A stretch of DNA of 64,000 nt from Halichondria panicea (lineage: Eukaryota > Porifera > Demospongiae > Suberitida > Halichondriidae). Both the position numbers and the translations under genes were made by a program. Where the stretch lies: positions 4,295,442-4,359,441 of the forward strand of contig NC_087379.1 of NCBI RefSeq assembly GCF_963675165.1, in the 5' to 3' direction. Below the pieces are notes generated by a model. It was not told where the DNA came from. It saw only the letters and a program-made list of their open reading frames with translations, and did not search any database. Of the stretch, positions 1 to 11,167 are shown in pieces. Within the stretch, counting starts at the first letter, position 1. Each line of letters opens with the position of its first letter.

Positions 1-1223
1 GGCTGACGCGTCAAATACAGCCCTGATCTTCGTAGTCGTACTGTGCTCCTTGTGAACAGCATGCATTGGCAAATAAAACACATCTTCATTTTGTTTCTGT
101 AAATCAGCAACTGGAACAATTTCAGCATGATTCAGGTCCATATATTCTTCCATGACAGCAGCAAATTGTGAGAATTGTTCCTTGGAGCGTAAGGTCTTTT
201 CTAGGGATAGAAATCTGCGGACGGCTTGTGCTCTGGATTCTCTAATCGATTTGGCATGTAGATCCTTGGGAAGTGGGACAATAAATCGACCAGTTTCTCT
301 ACGAGAGTGGTTTCTTTCAAATTGGTGAACAACAGTGCGTTCTTGTGGGGAGAAGTTTGATCCAGTTTTGGTGCTTTCTTCTATTTCCCAGAACTTTCTC
401 AGGATGTCATCACCAGAGGTAACAGATACATGGTAATTAGTGATCTTGTCAGGAGTAGTGGAGAGTTTTCCTGTCTTTCCAGCAAGTACCCAGCCGAATG
501 CCGTTTCAAATGCCACAGGGGATATTGATCCAGTTGGTCCCTTCCGCCGGCCCTGCAGTAACACCTCAGTGTAAATATCAACTCCAAGAAGTATGTCAAT
601 TCTTCCAGGTTGGCCAAAGTCTGGGTCAGAGAGGTTCAAATCGGATAGGTGCTCCCATTTCGAATCAAATGGAGTGGGTTGCACTGGTAAGTCACAGGTG
701 ACCCTTGGGACCACTATCGCAGTGACTGGCATCTTTTCATTTGGTGAATCAGTCGGTGAGATATAGAAAGTGGAGACTGAGTGCAGTGGGGAGTTGTGAG
801 ATATTCCCGCTATTCCAGTGATCTCAAGATTCTTCGATGATCTTTGTAAGTTGAGAGATTGCACCAATCGTTGCGACACAAACGAGATTGATGAACCAGT
901 GTCCAGTAGACCACGTGCTCTGATCTGAGAACCATTGGGAGCATGGATTAACACTTGGCAGGTCATTAAAAGCGTATGTGAGCCCGATCCAACCTGTCCA
1001 ACATTAGTAGATACAACGCTGGCTGTGAGAGATTGCTCGATCGTTGGAGGGTCCTTGGTGGTTGACTGTGAGTCAGGAGGTTTAGCATCAGGAGGTTTAG
1101 CATCAGTGTGCAACAAAGTATGATGAGTTTTTTGACACTTTTTACACCGATGAATACTTGTGCAGTTTCTCGCCATGTGTCCTGTTCTGAAGCAGTTCAG
1201 GCATAAGTTGTTGGAACGGATAG
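1..1223 (-). pseudogene. BEL/Pao pol, 5' part (zinc knuckles, aspartic protease, start of RT), runs off window edge
   Basis: The minus-strand frame reads, in order, two zinc knuckles (CLNCFRTGHMARNC, then CKKCQKTHHTLLH), a protease site LLDTGSSISFVSQRL near 903, the conserved GVDIYTEVL segment near 580, and at the window edge the RT entry block KIRAVFDASA. This order (CCHC, retropepsin A16-like, RT) is diagnostic of BEL/Pao elements. The reading frame differs by one from the gag core to its right. The break lies near 1247, so gag and pol are out of register in this copy. The rest of RT, RNase H and integrase would lie left of the window. The identification is firm; activity is not expected because of the frame break here and further damage in gag. 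Confidence 0.85.
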
Positions 1224-2303
1224 TTAGCAGCATTTTGTCATGGGGTATAGGTTCTTGAACTTGGGGCAAGTGTATAAAGGATGTTTCTCAGTCTTGCACA
1301 CGACACAAACAGTAGCATTCACCTCAGACACATGTCCGATATGAGATGGAATCAATCTGGGTGGTTTTCTTGAGTCGTTTCGAACATGTTTTCTTTCTTG
1401 GGTAGAGCAGGTCTCTGCAGCTTGGGCATGGAGGTTGAGAAATTCCAATATAGCCTGGTAATGAGGTACGCTTTTTGTGGCTTGGCTAGTCTTTTGCCAT
1501 TCAAACATGGTAGTTTGGTCGAGCTTTAGTTCCATCATGGATGTGATGAAGGCTCCAGAGGGATCTTGGTCCATCGCCTTGAGGGCGCGCAGATGTTGTT
1601 GAACGGTATCGTGAAGACGTCTCAATTCTTTGCCAGAACCATCTTTAAGACTTGGGGCTTCACATATCTTCTGGACGTGGGTTTGATGAATTAGCCTTGG
1701 TCGGTCGTATCTCGCCTTGAGCGATGCAATTGCTTCCAAGTACTGATCACCCGATTGCGACAATCCTTCTATGACTGCCTTTGCAGATCCATCCTTCAGG
1801 GAATGGCGAAGATAGGCCAGTTTCTCAGCATTGCTAACGTCCCTGCGGCTGTGTATGGACACATCAAACTGTTCCCAGAATGTTTGCCAACTGAGCAGGT
1901 CACCATTGAATGTAGCTATTTCAATTTTGGGAAGATTGACTCCACGAGTCGGAGTTTCTGGTGTGGTAGGGACGAGAGCTTCTGTACTAGGGCTGTAGAG
2001 AAGCCTCTTCACGGTGACAGACATGTCAAATATCAATTTCTCCTGCCTCTTGATAGTATCATTTAGGGGGTCAGAGTCGTCCACGGTGATCGATATCACG
2101 TTGTTGCGAATGTCAAATAGTTCTCGCTTGAATTCCATGAGTTGTTCTTGGTAGAGGTGCACTAACGGTACGTCATTTGGGTCGGCAGCGAGTGTAGAGA
2201 TATCGTCTCCTATGGCAGTGAGTTTTGCCTGCAGTTGTGCCAACTGGCGTAGAGCCAAAGTACGTCCATCAGTGACAGCCGAGATTGGTGCCGTTGACAG
2301 CAC
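1224..2303 (-). pseudogene. BEL/Pao gag core (DUF1759-like)
   Basis: A 359-codon open stretch with the typical BEL gag core: LPKIEIATFNGDLLSWQTFW at about residues 124-143, then DVSNAEKLAYLRHSL, ending in a cysteine motif CVVCKTEKHPLYTC before a stop caused by a small indel. In this family the core packages element RNA and precedes the zinc knuckles. The first residues abut a 663-bp insertion, so the true start is not here but at 3257. The stop at 1224 comes from the frame break near 1247, since the expected continuation lies in the pol frame. Confidence 0.85.
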
Positions 2304-2315
2304 TTGTAGCCTAAT

Positions 2316-2978
2316 CAGTGGCGTAGCCAGAGGGGGGCAGAGGGTGCTCCAGCACCCCCCTCTGGCCTCAGACTCTGCTCCACAAGTTCCTTAGCTAAGC
2401 TATACATGTAGCTAGCTAGCTAGCTGATATGAGCTCTTATGTTGCGATCAACTCAAAACTCCACCTCCAACTAGCTAGCTCCACCTCCAAATTTCATTCC
2501 AGCCAGTGCACATGCGCAAAGCCACGTGGGCTGAGCAGACCAAGGTCCCCCACAGAGTTGCAGACTATTCAGCAGCTATCACCATCATCATCATGTCACT
2601 CTTTCAGTTGAGCCCAGTTCACAGAGCAGCACTGCAAAACTGCAAGTGGCTTGCCACCCTGTCCTGCTAATTCACAAGCAGAACCTGGTTAGCAGCTGCA
2701 TGATTTAATTGTCACAACTCAAAACAATGCATTTTATAGGACATAATTCAGATGAAGATGTGGCTTAACCACCAGTACCCTCAAAGCAGCAGTACCCTCA
2801 TTTCTTTAGCCAGATTGCGTTAGAATCAATCTCAGAGCATGTAACAACAAAAATTTTCTGGGGGAGTGCCCCCAGACCCCCCCCGTTGGGGCGTATTTTG
2901 CACCGCCGGAGCGCACTGGTAATTCAGACAATCCATTCATCCAGCACCCCCCTCTCTCAAATCCTGGCTACGCCCCTG
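2316..2978. mobile_element. CAG..CTG element (TIR CAGTGGCGTAGCCAG), 663 bp, TSD CTAAT
   Basis: Starts CAGTGGCGTAGCCAG and ends CTGGCTACGCCCCTG, with the 5-bp duplication CTAAT at 2311-2315 and 2979-2983. It has no coding capacity and interrupts the BEL gag. A second, inverted copy forms the outer shell of the nest at 8174-18998. The superfamily is not certain: 5-bp duplications with these ends do not let me name one. Confidence 0.85.
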
Positions 2979-2983
2979 CTAAT

Positions 2984-3257
2984 AGTCAAGTCAGTTACAT
3001 CTTCATCGTGACGGTCCAGTTCTTCTTGTTCAGGTACTGTAGCTTCGTCACTTTCCAAGGCATCAATAATGGCCATGTGATGACTTCTGTAGTCAGCATC
3101 GTAGGTCTCTAGCCTTTTCAAAAGTTGTGCAGCATGGCTCACAACAATAATTATGATCGTGTTCTGCTGCCTCCAAATCATTGGTCTTGTTTCCAAGCTT
3201 AGTTATGGACGATTTTGTTACTCCTCTTCTTCGTCGAAGGGTTGGTAAGTCAGCCAT
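2984..3257 (-). pseudogene. BEL/Pao gag N-terminus
   Basis: On the minus strand an ATG at 3257 opens MADLPTLRRRRGVTKSSITK. The reading then needs one frame change to continue as RLETYDADYRSHHMAIIDAL and EELDRHDEDVTDLTI up to the 2316-2978 insertion. This is the helical N-terminal region usual in BEL gag. The frame break lies near 3140. Together with 1224-2303 and 1-1223 it forms one decayed element. Confidence 0.75.
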
Positions 3258-3638
3258 TGCAGTGAAAGGCTGGTGTGGTTTGAGTCTGAGAATGAGTTTG
3301 TATCACTGTTCGTATCAACGTAGTGCACCTTTGTGCAGCTAGACAAATGAGCACCTTTGTGCAGTGGATTTGCACCTGTGTGCTAGTCGAACAAATCAAT
3401 GCACCCTTGTGCAGTCGATAGATGAACACCTTTGTGTAGTGGATTACACCTTTGTGTTAGTCGAACAAATCGAACAAATCAAAACAAATCGATGCACCTT
3501 TGTGCAGTTAGACAGACAAGCACCCTTGTGCAGTGGATTGCAGCTGGTCGAGTCGTCGAAGTCAATAGAGAAGATTGCAACGAAGAACCAGTGATAAACA
3601 GCTTGATTCTCTGCGTATCCGGTTCGAAGGACCATAAA
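3258..3638 (-). other. BEL/Pao untranslated leader with tandem repeat and primer-binding-like site
   Basis: Between the gag ATG and the LTR edge lies a leader with about six degenerate copies of a CACCTTTGTGCAG-type unit (3328-3540). Next to 3639 the minus strand reads TGGTCCTTCGAACCGG (3621-3635), which resembles the tRNA-derived primer site seen next to BEL LTRs. The LTR itself would begin at 3639 (minus-strand end in CA) and extend right for an unknown length. No partner LTR is in the window. Confidence 0.5.
3328..3540. repeat. Degenerate tandem repeat (CACCTTTGTGCAG units)
   Basis: Repeated GCACCTTTGTGCAG-like words alternate with TAGTCGAACAAATC-like words, six or more times. It lies in the leader of the BEL element and shows no coding meaning in either strand. 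Confidence 0.7.
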
Positions 3639-4020
3639 TGTTGGATTCTTCTTGCAACCATACAGACTAGACTATTACTATTGTTGAGATTGACTGCCAA
3701 TAAACATTTTTATATTTCATATAGATCTAGTAAATTCACAATAAGGGGATAGTACCAGCAAACTATACAAAGACAGCAACTCAAAAACCAACAACTAAAA
3801 AGGTAATGGATGGACAACTATTTATAAGAGTCAGGTCCCAGGGGGTGATGAGAATATTTCTAGAGAAACAAGGATGCATGATCAATGTGAGAATAAACAA
3901 CCACAAAGAAAAACTGTGAATTACACAACAGCGTAAATGCATGGGTATGACACATGATAAATAGTACATCAGGATAAAACAGGATAGAACAGGATAGAAC
4001 AGGATAAATCATGAACAATC

Positions 4021-4139
4021 ACGCCAGTACACATGCCAACAGGATGCATGGCATATATTGCACTCAGCCCTCGGGGCTTACGCCCTCGTGCTTCAGTGCA
4101 ATATATTCCATACATCCCTTGTGCCCGTGTTATAACTAT
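4021..4139. repeat. Foldback element 1 with CCTCG loop
   Basis: Arms containing ATATTGCACT and AGTGCAATAT face each other around a loop rich in CCCTCG..GCCCTCG; the right side ends in TTATAACT. It shares architecture with 4641-4781 and 6741-6853. The left edge is approximate. Confidence 0.55.
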
Positions 4140-4640
4140 AACTTAGAAAATGCTTGTAGTAATACTGCAATCTGATAGGTCACTGAGAGGTCCATTATTT
4201 CACTTATGGACCTGAGGTCTTCTAAGTAGGTCTATTATACTGATTATGCCTACAGGCAAGATGATGTCAAGATTAACTTGTATGGAACATGGCAACATCA
4301 CACAGTTTATGTTGAAGTCATAGTAACGATGATACAGTGCATCATTAAAAATTAATTTTTTTAAGTTTTGGGTTCTGCAGTGCCGCTTTGCAGCTTTTAT
4401 CTCTCTCTTGCAGCTACAATAGCTAGTGCTCTAGTGCAGAGCTAACTACTATGACAATAGCAACTTTTTATTTGCAATGCGTGATTCTCAAGAAACAGAA
4501 ACTGCCTTCATCAATGTGAGTTTTTTTATGTAGACTAGCCAGAGCAAAGCTTTAACGTTGCTTGAGGCTTGTAGAAACTCTTGGTTTCAGAGTCTTCTTT
4601 GTGTTAATATAGCCTAGCTTGCTTAGCACTATTCTAAACC

Positions 4641-4781
4641 AGTTATAGGCCTCGTCAACGGTCACTATGGAGTTTTGAGACCCTCAGGCCCTTAGTAGCA
4701 CCCTCGCTACGCTCGAGATGCTACAGCCTCGGGCCTTCAGGTCTCAAAACCCCATAGAGACCTTGGACTCAGTCTATAACT
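4641..4781. repeat. Foldback element 2 with CCTCG loop, 141 bp
   Basis: Starts AGTTATAGGCCTC and ends AGTCTATAACT. Arms GTTTTGAGACC.TCAGGCCC and GGGCCTTCAGGTCTCAAAAC pair around a loop with CCCTCGCTACGCTCG. It has no coding content. Confidence 0.7.
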
Positions 4782-6740
4782 ATTATATAATTACTTCCCC
4801 CAGGCACTATTCTTATAATCTACTTCCAGCAGATTTGAATTGATATGATGCATTTTGACAAAATTTGGTACATTGCACGCAATAAAATTCAAAAATGTTG
4901 TGTAAGCTTGACAGTATTGAAGACTGAACTAGCTGAAGCCTGTAGTCAAATTCTTGCTCTGTGCTTTCTCAGTAGTTATGGCTGTGGCTCAGAAGTAGAG
5001 GATTACAAGTAGACTGTGGTGTTGTTGACAATAACAGACTAGTTCAGAGTTACAGTACAGGTACGTAGCTAGCTAGCTAGCTAGCTACTAGTTGGGCGGA
5101 GTCCAACCAACCAAAGATATAGGAAGGGAAGAATTGGCAACGGTAGAAAATTTGAAGCTATCTGTGACACGCTACGTCATTGGAATGTATCACTTTGCCT
5201 CTACTTTTGTTGCCTCCAAACTATGGCAATAAAAATAACAGAGAGAACAAGTCCTTATTAACTCTGAAAGAAGTCATTGATGACAGATGCAAGTTGACAT
5301 CCCAAGAATCTGCCTCATGTTAAATACTGAGAGGGATTCTCAAAGTCAACAAGAAAGAGATAAGCTCAGAAACAACACTTTAATACTTAGACAATACTGC
5401 TTGTGTTCATGTCCATTCTCACATTTGATACAAGCTCTGGGCTTGTATGCACAAGAACTAGATAACATAGATAGACTGATAGTACTGTAGCCATTATCAA
5501 TATTCTCTGTAACATGTTCTGTACGACATTTTATTAATACCAAATTTTAATAAATTATCAACATTTCACAAGTCATATAAACTGCCATAATAAGCTGCAT
5601 AATGAACTGCTACTGCTGCTACTGCATGAGGTAGAGCTGGTGCTATACAACTGTACAGGTCTTTTGCATGTAACAAAGTCTTTCATTTCGTTTTTTAATA
5701 TGTAGCCCAAAATAGTCAATCAACTCTTCCTTCTTCAGCTTCATAAATTTCTTCCAGCATACTGATTACTGTACGATGAAGATCTAATAGTATGACTGTG
5801 TATGTGGGGGGGGGGGGGGCATATGAATGAGTTAGTAAAACACTGTGGCACTGACCTGGAGCTTTCTATCCCAGTTCTGTTTCTTACTATATAAGCCGAT
5901 AATCAGGCCTTACACCTCCAGTCATATTTTCTGCAACTGACAAAAATTTGAAGCACAAAACCTGTACCAGTTGATGGACCTGACATTGATAAACACTCTC
6001 ATGAAGTCAGTATATTTTAAAAGCATGTGTGTTTCTTAAAAAGGGAGCATAAAACTTCAGATGAAATAAGCCATACTCAACACTACAACACATTCTAAAT
6101 GGTATGAATAGGCAATTTTTGCCTTTCAGTAGATCAACCTACATACATACAACCAGGAAAACTTGAAGAATAGTAATATGGATGAGTACTGTTTCTTAAA
6201 AAGGGATCAAATCTTGTAAAATTGTAGTTTTTCTGTAGTAAAAAGTCTTTGTTTCTTTAGTTTTACAAACTGGCAAGATAATCTAACTCTAAATAAAGCA
6301 CAACATCAGTGTAACACCATGAGAGGTCATGAGGCACTAAAGGAAGACCACAACAGACTTTTTCTGCTTTTTGCGGGCATTCTGGCAGGAAAACAGGCGA
6401 GTCACGGATGGTTTCATTACAAAACTGCAGAAACACATGTAAAATGATCACGTGAACCACTTCCGTTGCCAACCCTTCCCTCCTATATCTATGAACCAAC
6501 TAGCTAGCTACATGTACAAACCTCGCAGCTGCATTTAGTGGTGGGCGGGTCTGGTCAAAGTTTATGCATGGCTTCCAGCTAGCTGAACCTAGCTAGCTAG
6601 CTCATGTAGCTCCACAGTAGTACTGCTAGTTCTATGCCTGTAACTGTTCTAACTGCATAATTCTGAGGCTGTGAGAGCAAGTTTGACTGTCTCCACTGAT
6701 GTTCAAATGACTGTTTTGCTGTTTTTGCAGTAAATAAATC

Positions 6741-6853
6741 AGTTGTTGACTGGTTGCCTAGTAATTATGGTTTATAAACAACCTCATCCTCGGGCTGCGC
6801 CCTCGGTATTGGTTGTTTATAAGCAATAATTACTAGTCAACCAGTCAATAACT
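6741..6853. repeat. Foldback element 3 with CCTCG loop, 113 bp
   Basis: Starts AGTTGTTGACTGGTTG and ends CAACCAGTCAATAACT, a nearly complete stem, with the loop CCTCGGGCTGCGCCCTCGG. Third member of the foldback family in the first 7 kb. Confidence 0.75.
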
Positions 6854-7700
6854 ATAACTTCTATCTTCATGTTTTGAAGGTCCTGAGGAAAGCAATACAC
6901 GGCACATCGTTGCAGTATGCATATTTTCCTTATATGGTAGTATTTGTTTTGGAGGCTTCCAACATTCCACTTGTTGTCAGACGGATACCAGTCTCTTTCT
7001 TGATGGCCAAGTATATACTGGGAATCGCTTCCTGTATCTCGAAACAATTGCCCACATCCACAGCATCTTTTAATCCTATTGTTCAGCTGCATAATGAAAA
7101 ATGGCTTATCAGACCTGATTACAGCTGTTTTCTGGGAAAGGTGTGTTCTGCTTGTTGCCAAGCATTTGAGAGAGGATAGAGTGTAGTTAATCATCTTGAC
7201 CTAATGGGGGTTGGTTTCGTTGAGGAGCAAGTGAGTTGAGAGATGACGCAATGACATTGCTAGAATGCAGAATGATGTTGTTAGTAGTGACTGGAACAGT
7301 TGGTTTCGTCATACAGGTATTGGTAGTATTGGATTTATCACTAAACGGAATTCGATCTGTCTTCTGCTCCAATGGGATATGTACTGGAGCGCCGTACTTT
7401 CTTCTAGAAGGTTTCTTTTGACCAGCATGCTTATACGTTCCATGATAAACTGCACTTGTGAGATTTACCTTATTGGAAGTCGAACAATGAAACCATGTTA
7501 TGTAGTTCCTTAGCTGTTTGCAGTTTTCAGCCACTGCAAGACAATGTGCACAAATGTTACTATTAAAGTTTACCTATGTAAAAGGGAATCTGCTTTCTAG
7601 CAAGTCAGCTTACTTCACATTCTCCACAAAGTTGGTAAAAGGACTGTCTGACTCCGACTCCGAATAGTAGGATTCTGCCATAGCTAGCTAGCTAGCAGAG
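6854..7700 (-). pseudogene. Possible degraded protein-coding remnant, function unknown
   Basis: Two neighbouring minus-strand open stretches (7187-7534 and 6817-7194) look more protein-like than random. The downstream one has a cysteine pair in a CCGCGQLFRD context followed by ILGHQERDWYP and LQNKYYHIRKIC, suggesting a small zinc-binding module. Upstream, the minus strand opens MAESYYSESESDSPF at about 7681 before a splice-donor-like GTAAGC, with an acceptor-like TTGTCTTGCAG at 7535-7545. I could not find a splice that keeps the frame. It may be a TE-borne gene remnant. No family name can be given. Confidence 0.25.
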
Positions 7701-8173
7701 CTGTAGCAGTAGAAAATACCACGTGGATCATAATTTTATGCAGACATGTGATTGGCTACCGTAAGGCCATAAGGCCATGTTTTCAGTTCACCCCGTCTGC
7801 AATAGCCTCACGAATTAGCCGCCCCTGAGGTCTGAAATCGAGGCTAGATACATGCATGAAAAGATGAATAGATCAAGCTTGAGCCCCGCCCTGAGCCTTA
7901 GGAAATCAACTCCACAGAAGGAGCCAACGAAGGAGAGTCCCTTTAATATGTAGAGAGCTTTGTCCCTCCAGGAATCTCCAATTTGGCAAATAACTGCTAT
8001 GCGTGTATCATGCTCGCTAAACATTGTATTATGGATGTAGCCGCAACTATATGTGCGGAGCACAGTACACATCATTGTTCTCATGAAGGTAAACATATTA
8101 TAAAACAGAGATAGCCAATGGGTATCCATGCATGGTGTGTGATAGAAAAAGTGGACTGTTTGATGAGGGAGTA
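7701..8173. other. Non-coding stretch
   Basis: No gene seen. It contains a short TAGCC..GGCTA palindrome-like piece at about 7803-7848, similar to the ends of the TAGCC transposons but without a target duplication I can see. Confidence 0.4.
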
Positions 8174-8677
8174 CAGGGGCATAGCCAGGATTTGAGAGAG
8201 GGGGATGCTGGATGAAGGAATTACCAGTGCGCTCTGTGCACTGGCGGTGCAAAATGCGCCCCAACGTCTGGGGGCACTCCCCCAGAAAATTTTTGTTGTT
8301 ACATATGCTCTGAGATTGATTCTAACGCAATCTGGCTAAAGAAATGAGGGTACTGCTGCTTTGAGGGTACTTACTGGTGGTTAAGCCACATCATGTCCTA
8401 TAAAATGTTGAGTTGTGACAATTAAATCATGCAGCTGCTAATCAGGTTCTGCTTGTGAATTAGCAAGACAGGGTGGCAAGCCACTTGCAGTTGCAGTGCT
8501 GCTCTGTGAACTGGGCTCAACTGAAAAATACTCAAAGAGTGACATGATAATGATGGTGATAGCTGCTGAACAGTTCTGCAACTCTGTGGGGGCTTTGCGC
8601 ATGTGCACTGAATATTTGGAGGTGGAGCTAGCTAGTTGGAGGTGGAGTTTTAAGTTGATCATGCACAAATAGGTAGC

Positions 8678-9107
8678 CAGAGGAGGCTGGAACCACTTGA
8701 CCTTAGCTAATTAAGGTCACTAATTGGATTTATCCAAACTTTTCTTGCAGACTACTTCAAGCCTTGTTTTTAGTGTCTATCAGTTTAAAAAACGTTATTT
8801 TTCAGGGGGGTCAAATTTTATTTTTGCTAATTTTGCTCAAAAGCAGAGATACAAGTCTCAAAGCCAGCTATGCAGTGACCTCGAGAACAAGCTGCTGCTG
8901 ATATCGAGGCTAGTGCGAGCAAGACTTTTGATTGTATCTCTGCTTCTGAGCAAAATTTCCAAAAATAAAATTTGACCCCCCCTGAAAAATAACGTTTTAA
9001 ACTGATAGACACTAAAAACTAGGCTTGAAGTAGTCTGCAAGAGAAGTTTGGATAAATCCAATTAGTGACCTTAATTAGCTAAGGTCCAGTGGTTCCAGCC
9101 TCCTCTG
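8678..9107. mobile_element. Near-perfect palindromic MITE, 430 bp, TSD ATAGGTAGC
   Basis: Ends CAGAGGAGGCTGGAACC and GGTTCCAGCCTCCTCTG. Arms of about 200 bp are almost identical inverted copies, including TTGGATTTATCCAAACTT and AAGTTTGGATAAATCCAA. The 9-bp duplication ATAGGTAGC lies at 8669-8677 and 9108-9116. Fragments of the family occur near 47681 (GGACCACTTGACC) and 63380 (GGTCAAGTGGCTCCAG). Confidence 0.85.
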
Positions 9108-9112
9108 ATAGG

Positions 9113-9180
9113 TAGCCTCCTTCACCGGCACTTCCCACTTCCCTAAGTGAAGTGGGAAGTGCAGCCTGGGATCGAGGCTA
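9113..9180. mobile_element. Mini TAGCC..GGCTA element with internal hairpin, 68 bp
   Basis: Runs from TAGCCTCC to GATCGAGGCTA and contains the stem CACTTCCCACTT / AAGTGGGAAGTG. No clear target duplication. It shares its right end (GCCTGGGATCGAGGCTA) with the large TAGCC elements. Confidence 0.55.
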
Positions 9181-9310
9181 CTAGATAGCTAGCTTAGCTT
9201 AGCTAGTAAAAGGAACTTGTGGAGCAGAGTCTGAGGCCAGAGGGGGCTGCTGGAGCACCCTTAGCCTCGGTCCCAGGCCGATTTTTTTTTAAAACGAAGT
9301 TAAAAAATAC

Positions 9311-9918
9311 CAGAGGCCGAGGTACGACATAGGTTGACCTTTTTGCTAATGAGTTACTCCCGTATTGCATTCCTGCAGCATGACAGGATGTAACACCCAC
9401 ATTTACCTAGAGGAGGTGTGGCCTCGCGTCATAATTTATCATCAAGTTTCACGGAGGAATTGTGAGTGTACGGAGAAAGAAGAGAATATACGGAAGCACA
9501 ACACCAAAACTTGCTCTCCTAGCTAGCTAAAAGACTACAAACGATCATAGTACTCACAGTAGTTATAAATAATGCCTAGCTATATCCTGTGACATAAGAA
9601 AATGAATAGCAGTCATAGTTGAAGAAATGAGCTATAAACTTACAGTGTAAGAGTTTGTTGCGCTTTCTATGGCTCCTGTGTTAATGTAACACTTATAGTA
9701 GATACTAAAATTGGTAAACTAGTAGAAAATGCCTCTTGGAGAGACTCCAGAAAAGATAAACACAAAGAACAGTAAAATAGCGCTGATGGTGCATAAAATA
9801 AAAATACCTGCTGACTCAACACAAATATCATGTGGGCGTGACATCCTGTCATGCTGCAGGAATGCAATACGGGAGTAACTCATTAGCAAAAGGTCAACCT
9901 ATGTCATACCTTCTCTGG
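9311..9918. mobile_element. hAT-like MITE, 608 bp, TSD AAAAATAC
   Basis: Ends CAGAGGCCGAGGTACGACAT and ATGTCATACCTTCTCTG with long inverted arms (about 9311-9395 and 9835-9917). The 8-bp duplication AAAAATAC at 9303-9310 and 9919-9926 and the CAGAG terminus fit the hAT pattern. It splits the left terminus of copy A. ORFs here are only readings of the arms. Confidence 0.75.
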
Positions 9919-10109
9919 AAAAATACGGCCTGGTATTGATTGTATCTGGGCGTGGCAGGAACCGGAAACTAAAGCAGAGATTCTTCACATTTTGTTTCCT
10001 GCTTTTTTTCTGTAATACTAAAGGTGTACGTAGAGGCATTTTACTCCCGTAAAAGTTACAGTAATGTAGCTCCGTGTCATGTTCTCAATTTATAGCTAGC
10101 TAGCTAACT

Positions 10110-10246
10110 ATGGCATGCAACGCGTTGTCTTGTTTGAAGCAAGATGACCTCACTCTCATGGCAGAACAGGCCCAGGCTCTCAAGCTCCTGTTTGAGGGAA
10201 GGGACGTGTTTGTCTGGTTCCCAACGGGGTATGGCAAGTCCATAGA
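10110..10246 (+). pseudogene. RecQ-like helicase, N-terminal exon fragment (copy A)
   Basis: Opens MACNALSCLKQDDLTLMAEQ and reaches the ATP-binding Walker A motif FPTGYGKSI, as in SF2 RecQ helicases (DNA unwinding driven by ATP). It is cut immediately after the motif by a terminus-like CATAGATAGTAGAG sequence. The next recognisable piece of the gene is at 11061-11090, then 18580-18830. The start follows directly on a TAGC-rich stretch about 170 bp inside the transposon end, matching the RecQ position in the other copies. Confidence 0.8.
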
Positions 10247-11060
10247 TAGTAGAGGGGAGGGATTGGAAACATCTCAGGTGACCAATGTATTGCCCTAGAG
10301 AATTCTGACACTATGCGTGTTGCATTCCGCAAGTGTTGATTGCGATTGATTGCGAGCAAGCTGCAAAGACAGAGGAGAAGAAACTGAAGAAAACTGCAGC
10401 AAGCACTGGCAGAGCTAGTATGTATGTACATTATCCATAGTAAATGTATGGTTTACATCATTTACCTAATTTATTTGATCATCAGAGGTCCATCTAGCAC
10501 TATTTTACATGTATTTAGCTGGGAATTTGAAGGTATGAAACTTTGTGGGGGGATATCTTGAGCTAGGAAGTAGCCATGGTTGCTTGAGAGTGATCACAGT
10601 GTAGAGGAAGCATTGAAATATGCCTTAGGCATAGCTAAGTTGAGAATTATGCTGTTAATTGTTGAATATTAACATAAAAGTGTGAAAAGAAGAATTCGTA
10701 AGTACATTTGTTTGCGGGGGAGTTGCTGATTAACAATACATTGTACAGCACTATTGTTTAGGTCTACCTATTGCCTAATGATTCCGATGTGCCTTGAGAA
10801 AAGTTTTTCCTTGCTAACCTGTATAGTTTTGGAAATATGCTAATTCAAACTTACCCGTAAATTGCTTTTCCCAGGGTACTCAGAACATCTGAGGATCTGC
10901 CAAGACCCTTTGGAAAAGTTTGGCATGCCAATGACAGGGGGAAGGGGCACTGTTATTCATTACGATTGGTCGTGCAAAAGCTGTGTAGTGACCTGATGAC
11001 GGAAATACACCACTACCTAAACGTCACAAAAATTATGTTTTGTGTTTGTAAACATCATCC
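10247..11060. other. Insert or intron inside RecQ copy A, no gene
   Basis: Begins with a CATAGAT-family end (CATAGATAGTAGAGGGGAGG at about 10241). No opposite end is recognised before the RecQ reading resumes at about 11061. No coding content seen. Confidence 0.4.
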
Positions 11061-11090
11061 CTTTTTAATGGATTACAAGCTAGGTAGGAC
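11061..11090 (+). pseudogene. RecQ-like helicase, short internal piece (copy A)
   Basis: Reads PFLMDYKLGR directly against the CATAGAT element that starts at 11091. The same frame resumes after that element at 18580 with a TKAPPVDKSVV-type block, and the equivalent place in the third copy reads PFVFDRLLGR. The insertion therefore split one exon. Confidence 0.6.
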
Positions 11091-11167
11091 CATAGATAGA
11101 GTAGAATAGGGATTGGAATCGGAAGTGATTCACGTGATGTTTTACAATGAAGTCTACGTAGTGGCTC

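Larger units (their letters stand above)
3740..6740. other. Non-coding stretch with hairpins and low-complexity tracts
   Basis: No supportable gene. It contains an AGGATAGAAC microsatellite (3970-4010), two foldback elements listed separately, a (TAGC)n run (about 5063-5090), a 15-base poly-G tract (about 5805-5819) and, near 6460-6500, one degraded end of the CATAGAT family (reverse orientation, ending in TATCTATG). Short ORFs here have no recognisable domains. Confidence 0.5.

Noticed and set aside
5805-5819. Poly-G tract as a regulatory quadruplex
   Set aside because: A single homopolymer with no gene nearby; no support for a function.
6263-6499. 78-codon minus-strand ORF
   Set aside because: It begins inside a CATAGAT-type end and has no recognisable domain.
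7815-8264. 149-codon minus-strand ORF
   Set aside because: The start lies inside the CAG..CTG element terminus (translated as NPGYAPV) and no domain is visible.
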